Assembly: GCF_905404315.1 (NCBI RefSeq)
Contig: NC_066282.1
Span: 11,060,501 to 11,124,500, forward strand
Direction of reading: 5' to 3'
From: Leptidea sinapis
Taxonomy: Eukaryota > Arthropoda > Insecta > Lepidoptera > Pieridae
DNA: 64,000 nucleotides
A program made the translations under genes and the position numbers. The notes beneath the pieces were generated by a model that made no database searches, was not told the DNA's origin, and worked only from the letters and a program-made list of their open reading frames with translations. Within the stretch, counting starts at the first letter, position 1, and the number at the start of each line of letters is the position of its first letter. Positions 38,001 through 48,585 of the stretch are shown here, in pieces.

Positions 38001-41000
38001 AAGGAAAGTAAAAGAAAAGAAAGAAATATTTAGATTATCTTCATCTGCAGATGCAGACGTGGTCGCTAACTCTAGGCTTTATGAGAATGCTCATTGTCGC
38101 TCAGAGGGCTATGTAGAGGGCTTCGCTCGGAGTTTCCCTGCGAAATCGAATCAAAAATGAGGAGATCCGTAGGAGAACAAAAGTCATCGACATAGCCCAG
38201 TGGTTGCAACTGAAGTGGCAGTGGGCGGGACATAGGGATTTAAATGAAACTTAAATATATTGTTAATGTTAAATGAAATTATTTCATGAGCATTTGTCTA
38301 TTGCATGCCTCGATATAAATCTTTTTAATGATTTTTATAATAATTTTTGTTATAAATGTTAAAATGCCATAAAATCACGTGCAATTTATTTTGCATGAAG
38401 ATGTACTTACCGTGTAAAATAAAAAAGTCAAATACATATACATACTGCCTGATACTATTTTTATGGACGATTCCTTGTAGATGTACTCCAGTACCATCGG
38501 GTGTCACCGCCACCAGAGTGACGGAACGTCTCAATTCGTTATTTCTGCCCGACCACGCTCGCTCCCTTGTACCTCGAACTCTGATATATTCACTTCTGTC
38601 CAGTTTCCCATCTTCTGTATATGTTTGAACTCTGCCCTGGACTGCGCCGAACTGTGCCCAGCTCCCCGCGTCTTTGCCACATCTTTCTCTGCGGTTTTAA
38701 TAAGTTACAGTAAGATAATTCTTACAAGTGTTCATTCAATAGCTTCACAAGTAGGTATCTATATTGTGATATAGTACGTGCGAACGTCACGCCATGTGCC
38801 AGTGTGGCTCTCTGCGGGACTCATATGTAGCTACGACTTACGAGCGAGCTATGTTATGCGAAATATATTTTTAAACTAAAACCGCAACTACAATTGTTTT
38901 TTTTTTTTACTTTTGAGTGAGTTAAAATTATACCTTAAAGGTAATTTGAAAGAGTGTCACTAAACATTCAACGTGTCCTAAGTGGTACTAAATGATAATG
39001 TTGACCGTCATAAGTGTAATTTATTGAACTAAATTAATAAATGAATTTATTTATTCGTGGATGAATGTTCCACTGACCACTGGAGCACCACTGTATGGCG
39101 AAGTGCAGATTGTATTGAACCTGTGACTCCAGAATTAAACACTTCTTACCCTCTCAGCCCATCGGGTGTATCGCGTAAATTAAATACGTCTAAGATAGAC
39201 AGTGTATGAAAACAGGGCAGGTTTATTACTTTAGTGTGCATAACAAGCTACGTCTTACACGATTTGTTAGTCACTTTGTTTTAGTGTGCGTGCGTGGCTG
39301 AAAATAGAGTTTAACAGTTTGCCACTATTTTTTGACGTGTTCACAGCTGTCACTATCAATCTAGACATATAAATTATCTAAGCTATGAAGCATTTGACGT
39401 ACTAAGTACCCGGTTACATAATAACTGGGCCTGACGTTGATGACGTCACACCGCTTTGTAACGGTGTGGAAAACAAGCATCACTAGAATATTATTATTAA
39501 TAAATAAACAGTGATTTATTTTTTCAGTATTATAGATTGATGTAAAGGTGTTGTGTTGTGATGCTGATTATTATAATTATAATGATGAAAATTCAATGAT
39601 ATAATGTGGGTTAAAGTAAATAAAATACTTATTTTTCTGGCAGTAATAGTATAGCGACACAGAACAACAGAAACTACACAACTATTAACAACAAAAGTCT
39701 AAACGTAACAATGAAAACTTCAAAAACAACGCAGTGATAGTATGAAAATATCACGACATGTACCTAACGGTAATGAAACTGCAAACCGTACTGACGCAAC
39801 AGGACGAGCGCGAGGTCGAGGGGGCGAAAAGGCGAACGGGAGGGGAGTTAGCGTTCCAGCGAGGTACAGAGATAATATTGTGGCCGTGTTACTACACGAT
39901 CAAACTGTCAAGAAAACATGTTGATAGTTCCGCTTAGCGCTTTAGTTGACGTTCCCGTATTTTCTATTCAAGAATAATTTAGATTGTCTAGATTCTAGAA
40001 TTTAACACAGAATGTAATTAAATTAACTCACAACGCCTGACGCCAGCAGCCAGGTTGCCATGGCCCCAGGGCCAGTGCTTCAGCAGCAAGCTGGTCACTC
40101 CAATCCGTTGGGAATTGTGTAACTCTGGATGCTGAAGCCCACCTACAAAATTAAAAAAAAAATCAGTACCACCTCCTAACAAAAGAAATGGCAAAACTAT
40201 TATTGGTGAAGTCGTTGGGCTTCTACATATATATTTATAAATAATGATTAAAAAACCCAAAACAATTGTTATATTAAAGTGATATCACTCACTTCTGGAA
40301 TTAATTGTACTAATTTCGGGGTTGAGTCCCGCATCGTGCATAAATTTTGGTTACAAATTTAATTAAACTAGCGGCACGCTATGATTCCCGTTTTGACATA
40401 TTATAATAGTGATGTGAAATTTCAATATATTCTCGAAAATTGACAATTGACAATAAAGAACAGTAAATTTCTCCTTCAATGTAATGATTAATTAATACGA
40501 AACTGCATGAGTCGTTATTGTGTGGAAATCAATAATTATCCTAATGTCAGTTTTATTAAACGATAATTCCGCTAACATTTGTCACGATGTCCGCTATGAC
40601 GACATTCGTGTCAGAATTCGGCTAGTCAACATCTCCTGAGTATGCCTCGTGTAGGCGAAACACGTGTCGAATTGATAAAGACAAATACTTAGTAACGGAA
40701 TTAACACTCAAGAAAACTCACAACATTTGAATAGATTTTATGTAGAAAATATATGTTTGAAGCCGTAATAAAAAATTTACAACCACTCTTGAGTGGATTA
40801 TACCTCTTGACGATTTTATCTATATTTATTTGTGTGTTTTCAATAATTTGGACTACAACTAAAGCTAGGTACAATCTTCCTTCCTAAATGAACTTTGTTA
40901 TTTTATAATATATACGTACAGCAAATTGAATGTAACATGTTGGATACAGTTATCACCAACTCTATATAATAATCCGTTGAATAATAGTCTGTAGCGATCT

Positions 41001-44000
41001 CTTTGTTCTACAACTTGAACTTTAAGGCCCCCGCAACTCCAGCCTCCAGGGTAATCCTCCCACGAGTGGACAGCTGAATCTGAAAATATTATCTATATAT
41101 ATATATAAAAATGAATTGCTGTTCGTTAGTCACGCTAAAACTCGAGAACGGCTTGACCGTTTTGGCTATTTTTGGTCTTGTATTATTTGTTGAAGTCCAG
41201 AGAAGGCTTAAAAGGTGAATAAATATGAAAATGCTCCGAATTAAATAAAACCAACAATTATGCTTTTCCTTCGATGTGTCCCCGTCGTTCAGAAATCAAA
41301 TTGAAGGAATAGTTTAAAATGAATAACTAATTAAGAATTTTTATATATTTGTAACTTTCTCAGGAGGTAAAAAGTAAACATAATTTTAGCTAACTATAGC
41401 TGGTAGATTAACTACAGCTGTTGTTAACTATCTATCAGATTATGTTTATGTAGATTGATATATCTTAAGTTTTGTGGCAAATTAAATTTCTGAATGCAAC
41501 AATACTATTTGACAAACATACAAAAGTTTAGGTCTTTTATGTATCAATTGAGGCAGTATGAAGTCTGCCGGGTCAGCTAGTCTATATATATAAAAATGAA
41601 TTGCTGTTCGTTAGTCTCGCTAAAACTCAAGAACGGCTTGACCGTTTTGGCTAATTTTGGTCTTGAATTATTTGTTGAAGTCCAGAGAAGGTTTAAAAGG
41701 ACTACTTTGAATAAATAGGAAAATGATGCTAAATTTAATTAAAACAACAAATTTGTTTTTCCTTTGATGTGTCCACACATAATTTCTATGAGAGAATTTA
41801 TTGACGCACAATTTGACAGTTCTGCTGTGCGACAGCAGGGTGCATATTTTACGAAGTAATTTTTGATGCTATGATATATTATTGACAAATTTAAATGATA
41901 TCTTTTAAAAACATTATTTTATTTATTATATACAGAACAACGTCTGTCGGGTCAGCTAGTTTTAATATAAAATATCAATGTAAGAGTAGTTGTCGTAGAA
42001 CTATCAGCAGACCACATTACGAGGAAAATAATTGTTCAATACAGTTTAATTAAATAATAATTATGATTCGAAAATTAAAACTTCGCACAGGCATTTTTCT
42101 TTTTGCTTGATCATTAGGCTGTTTATTTTTAAATTTATAAGTGAATTTAAATAGTTTAGTAACAACGAGTTTTCATACCATTTATATCATAGTTATTTTT
42201 ATATCTATTAATAGTCCCTAAAATTATAAAAAAATAATATGAAAAATAGAAATGTGTTTTGTCGCAGCAAGTGGAATTGACCTTTATTATAAAGGTACTG
42301 TAAAAGATAATTAACACAAAAAATTTTCGAAAAATATTTCAATAGAGCTTCAAAATGAACTTTAATATGTACATGTTAGATACCGTATTGGAATCATAAC
42401 ACCCGCGTACCACGTGAGCAATACATGCCTCGGTACCATTTTACGATACATGTATATTACATTACAATGCTGGTTAAAAAGTGGACAATAACTTATAATA
42501 TACTAGCTGACCCGGCAAACGTTGTTTTGCCATATAAATTGTATTGATCATATCCTTGCTAGTTGATAAGAGATGACGCTAGTTGTATTCATTAGTAACA
42601 ATCACACTTCTTTTATATTTTGTATAATTCACACTATAGTTTTATAAATTATAGCCTATTTGTTATTCTGGTGTGTAAGCTATATTATTGTAAAGTTTCA
42701 TCAAAATCTTTTCAGTAGACTTTGCGTTAAAGAAGTTCAAACATACATCCAGACATACAAACTTTCACATTTATAATATTATATTAGTAGGATTTTCTGC
42801 AACTATAAGAGTCTCTCGCTTACATGCCAAAAGCTATTATTATTTGTTTTGCGAAATAAAGCTAATGGTCGCTCAAGAAGTAACGCTATGCTTGGAGTCT
42901 CCCTGAGAGATTGAATCAGAAATGAGGAGATCCGTAGGAGAACTAAAGTCACTGACATAGCCCAAATGATTGCGAAACTGAAGTGACAGTGGGCAGGGCA
43001 CATAACTCGATGGACAGATGATCGTTGAGGCAGTAAAGTCCTCGAATGGTGATGAAGTTCCGAAAGACGCAGTGTTGGTAGGCCTCCCATAAGATAGACC
43101 GACGATCTGGTCAAGATCACCGGAATACGTTTGATGAGGGCAGCGCAGGACCGATCGTCATGGCGATCTTTGGGGGTGGTATTTGTCCAGCAATGGGTGT
43201 CTTCCGGCTGATATATTTATAATGATAATGAACTAAATAAATAATACATGCATAGATAAGTAAATACAAACTTTTTTTGTACTTAAATGTACCAAAAAAC
43301 TTACGTGGTAATGTGTAGGTGGTGCCGTCTGATAGCTTGATATACACTTCAATCTGTGCCAGAGGTTTCTCTCCGCCGAGTTTCCGAACATCAAGTACAA
43401 GGGTTGACCCGTCCGGAGACGTAGCACGTATGACCAAGGTGTCCCACCCTTGGTTCAGGTGAGCTCGTGGAAGGTCGCTTAACTGTGTTGTCGGTAAATT
43501 AAATATCCAAGTTTTCACAGCAACCCTCGCCGCAATGTATTTAAGAGGATAACTCCAACCTGTAGAAATTTTAGCGATCGTTGTTTTGCCATATGAATAA
43601 AGTACCCCACCCCCGCTCATTGCATGGATTGTCATGTACTTACACCTTCTCCGAAACATACTGCATTTTATATTAATCCGATCGGTTAAGTAGTTTTCAC
43701 AGTAAAAAGGCTTTCCATTTACTAGTATATAGATATATATAACTAGTATACGCGTGCTTGTGTGTGAATCTCGGTCTTATGAGTAGCAAAGTAAGGATTA
43801 GTATGACATAAGTTGTTTTACATAGACATCATTTTAAAGTGTAACTTTTATTACATCGTCTCAAATTATTTTCGCCCATCACTCGCATTTCACGTTACAA
43901 CTGATTGTTACGCCGGCGTTACGTTACGAATCCTTTAGCCTCCCTTAAGAAGGTATCACTTCAAAATTGATCCCACGAGAATAGAAAATCGTTGACTATT

Positions 44001-47000
44001 ACAAGTTTCTATTATATTTTTAAACTAGCTGACCCGGCAAACGTTGTTTTGCCATTTAAATTATTTTTAGAAGTAGACCGTTTCTTGGACATTGCTTTAT
44101 TTTTCTAACATAAACGTAGCCTAAGTTACTCCTTATTACATCTGCTACCTGCCAAATGTACCTGCCAAAAGTCGCCGGATTAGACGGAACAAACAGACAG
44201 ACAGGCAGACAGACAAAAATTGTAAAAAATGTTATTTTAGTGCATATACGGTACGTATATGTATTCATAATATACATTTAGTAAAAAACGGCTATTTCAA
44301 TATTACAAACATACACTCCAATTTTATTTCAATATATAGATAATTCACACAATATTTTTATATTTTATATTATAGACTATATGTTATTCTGGTGTGTAAG
44401 CTATATTATTGCAAAGTTTCATCAAAATTCATTCAATAGTCTTTGCGTTAAAGAAGTTCAAACATACATCCAGACATACAAACTTTCACATTTATAATAT
44501 TAATAGGAAGGATTGCTCAACCCAATATGAGGTGATAATTATAATATATTATATATATTATAACTAACTAGAACAGAGTCTGAACACATTTTAATTATCT
44601 CTCAACTGGACCACTTACATTCCCCTTTTTTAGCATCTAATTATGTACAAGCGGTTAATAATTATTAAATATTTATCAACTAGAATAATACATATTATTT
44701 TACAGAGGTTATCAATGACGATAAATTCGTCTTATCTATGTTAAATTTGACACATCTATACAAACGCTTATTTTATTAACAGTTTACTCATAATTATTGT
44801 TATTAATTTATTATTAGCAATAGCACACACTTAGCTATAAAATTGGTTACATACGATGTAACTTTCACTATCGCCGCCCCCGGAGAATAAAATGATTAGT
44901 GATATTGCCATAGTTTTAGTATTATCCCATATTTGAAGTATATGGAGCCTAATACATCTTTATCTTTTCGTGATTTTCCAGCCATTATTCAAAATGTTAT
45001 AGAATAATTCAATAATATTCGTGACTTTTTCAAATACTCAAGGCTTCTAGAATAAAAATATTATATGATGTTAGTGAAACTGTTTCTTCATATAAGAAAT
45101 GACAAAAACTTTTGCAGTAATATTCTCGAAAAAAATGGACGAAATTATTGTGAACGCTAATGTCATTTTGTTCTCGTATAAATCCGCATAGGCTTGGCGA
45201 CTAACAGGTTCTTAGTAAATAGTATAAAGAGAATTTAGAACAGATATATATTATATATATTCACTCCACATGCACCCGAATTAGAGTAGCGCAGGTCCGA
45301 TAATCGTTTAGATCGTTGGGGGATTTTGTCCAGCAATGGACGTCTTCGGGCTGATATGATTATGGTGATGATGATGACGCTTATCATAAAAGAAATATCA
45401 TAGACATTCCAGGGAAAGAGCCAATACAAACTAAAGCTGCTGTTGGTACTCCAGAAGATGACATTTCGTATTTTATTAATTCGACGACGAATACAAGAAG
45501 TCCTTAGGTATTGACTAGAAAACGGATTTGAAATGAGAGTGAAAGACAAGACCAGAGAAGTAAAAAGTTTAAAAATTCAGGAGAAGCTTATGTAGGATGC
45601 AGATCTAAGAAAAAATTTGAAAATCTATAAATGTTGAATGTAAGTGTATAAAGAAATCTAGTGATAAGATACGTGCAAAGAGAGGCAATTATACTGTAAA
45701 ATTATATACTAGGAGATCACGAGTAACAATAGCAAAACATTTCCAACAAAAGAACAATCGTAGAGTCTTTCAAATACTATTTCAATGTAGACGCGGAGAA
45801 AGTGCAAGTGTGTAGGACATTGTTCATCAAAACTTTTACAGCTTATAGTTTATATGCATCGTTATCGTTAACATCGTTAGAACAGGCCAAGACTGGCAAA
45901 GGATTAATTGATGAAAAAAAGACGCCATGATAAAAGACCACGTAAAATGTTTATCGAAACAGAAGAAAACATCATACAGAACATCTCAACTCTTCCCCAC
46001 AAAAGAGGTCCATTACAGAAGGAAAGATGCGGCCAGATAATATCATTCAGCACTGCTCAATATATTTAAAATGTGTCGCCTGTACCAAACCTGGTTTCAA
46101 GAAAAAAACTACGACTGTCCCATGGCTTCTAAACGCCAATATGAAACCATTTTCAACACAAAGTTTGACTACTCTTTTTATACTTCCAAAAAGACATCGC
46201 GAGAGAAATATGATCACCACCACAATAATAAAGAACAGGTAGATAAAATCAAAAAAAAAATTAAAATAATCTGTTCAACTCTGAGGTACAATTAGGTTGC
46301 TACCTAATCTAAGAAAATATCCCTTAAATAATGCCTTCAAAAACACAACTTGTAAAACAACCAAAGTTTCGCAACTCAGTTCCTTTACCTTAAAAAGTTT
46401 TGAGAAAAGGATGACTTTAAGTGTGACCAGGAGATCATTTAGTAACTATTACATATATCAAAAAACCTAAAACTGATATCGTCAATCACTTCATCACACA
46501 TCAATAACTTTTTAAAAATCAAACGGGAAGTATCCAATATTTTAATATTAAACAATACCATACATTTATTATTACATTAGAAGGAAGATTTAGTTTCCCT
46601 ATTTTAAAATGTTAGTTTGGTACTGATATTAAAGGAAACTTATCTATATATATAAAAATAAATTGCTGTTGTGGAAGTACAGGGAAGGTTTAAAAGGTGA
46701 ATAAATAGGAAAATGCTCAGAATTAATTAATAAAAACAACAAATTTGTTTTTCCTTTGATGCGTACCCCGTCGAATTTATTGACGCAACGGTTTGAAAGT
46801 TATGCTGTGAAACAATTATTTTATTACAACAGCAGGGTGCATTTTTACGAAGCAATTCTTGATTTTATTATATATTATTGACAAATTCATAAAAAAAACA
46901 TTATTTTATTTATTATATATAGAACAACGTCTGTCGGGTCAGCTAGTAATAAAAAAATATTATAAAAAAGGCCTGTGTCGAGCAGATGGACGGACATCTT

Positions 47001-48550
47001 CCGGCTGATGATGATGATAATTAAAGGATTAACCGTATAAAACTATCTTTTAATTAAATTACACATTTTACAATTAATTTTATAATTTACATTTTTTAAT
47101 TTACATTTATTTCTTGGTCAGTACATTTTTTTTTATTCAATGCAGATGTTCGAAATGACGTCCTTGTTGTGCGATACAATGAAATGAATGTAAGCCTGAG
47201 CGGCACTTACTCGTCTTGTCAAAAAAAATATATCTACATGTCAAGGTGGCTAAGAATTATTTTCTGCCAAACTTAACAATTGTTCAGCAGTAGTTGGACA
47301 CTATAACAATAATATGTAATAGAAATTCGAAGCTGCTATTGTATAATTTTTTGATTCAGGTACATTACTGAAAAAAATAATGAATACTCCTAGACTGTCC
47401 TATGCTGTTAGACAACCTATAAAAACAGGCCAGGAATATTAGTTTAGTGTGCGTGACAAGCTACGTCTTACACTCGCGATTTGTGTTAGTGTGCGTGCGG
47501 TGGTCAAAATAGAGGTTAGTTCTAAACTCATTTTTTTTCGACGTTTACACAGCTGCCACGGTCTACCTAGACGTATAAATGATCTAATACTAACACATGC
47601 AACTAGTTATATCGCATTTTATAACTTACTTACAAGAACATCAAACTTTTTTTAATTGGCACGAAATTTTTAAGGGAAATTGTGAATTGTTATGTATGTC
47701 ACACGAAAAAGTACTGAAGGCAAATAATACTATTTTTTTTTATGGAATAGGAGGACAAACGAGCGTACGGGTCACCTGGTGTTAAGTGATCACCGCCGCC
47801 CACATTCTCTTGCAACACCAGAGGAATCACAAGAGCGTTGCCGGCCTTTAAGGAAGGTGTACGCGCTTTTTTTGAAGGTACCCATGTCGTATCGTCCCGG
47901 AAATACCGCACAAGGAAGCTCATTTGTACGTACATCACAGCTTTGTAGTACGTGGAAGAAAGCTCCTTGAAAACCGCACTGTGGAGGACCGCCACACATC
48001 CAGATGGTGGGGATGATATCCTAACTTGTGGCGTGTCGTGCGATTTAATTAACAATAAATATCATTATTATATACGATTCATATTAAAATATTAAAACAA
48101 ACAACATTAATACTAATGATATATCGCGATAAAGTTTCAATATTTAACAGAATTATTTTATATTTTTAATTAACTATAATTAACAAATGAGTAGACAAAG
48201 CTATGTTTTTATGTAATACGGTCAAAGATACGAACAATTCGGATTGAAAGAAAGGAAGAATAATAATGTATGCTGCAACTTAAACCTAGTATACGAGTTA
48301 TTTTTAAATTATATTAAATTGCAGAAATGGAATTCATCTCAGCATATTACTGATCTTAACCATTGGCCATAGGAGATACGAACAGCGCTGGTCCTCCGGA
48401 AATCTTTAGGTGGTCTAGCGGATATTGTCTTGGGATCGATGATTTTTCGCTGTTTTTAAGTTATAAACTAACCATATAGCTATATCTAGTTATTAATGTA
48501 AACTAATTATTGTTACGTTGTATCTAGGTTCGTACCTAATTATTTTTATT

Positions 48551-48585
<35 letters not shown>

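Noticed and set aside
39742..39924. Open frame rich in Arg/Gly after the U2 repeat
   Set aside because: Only 60 codons, no known domain, and placed in intron 4 between repeat and exon; probably chance in a GC-richer patch.
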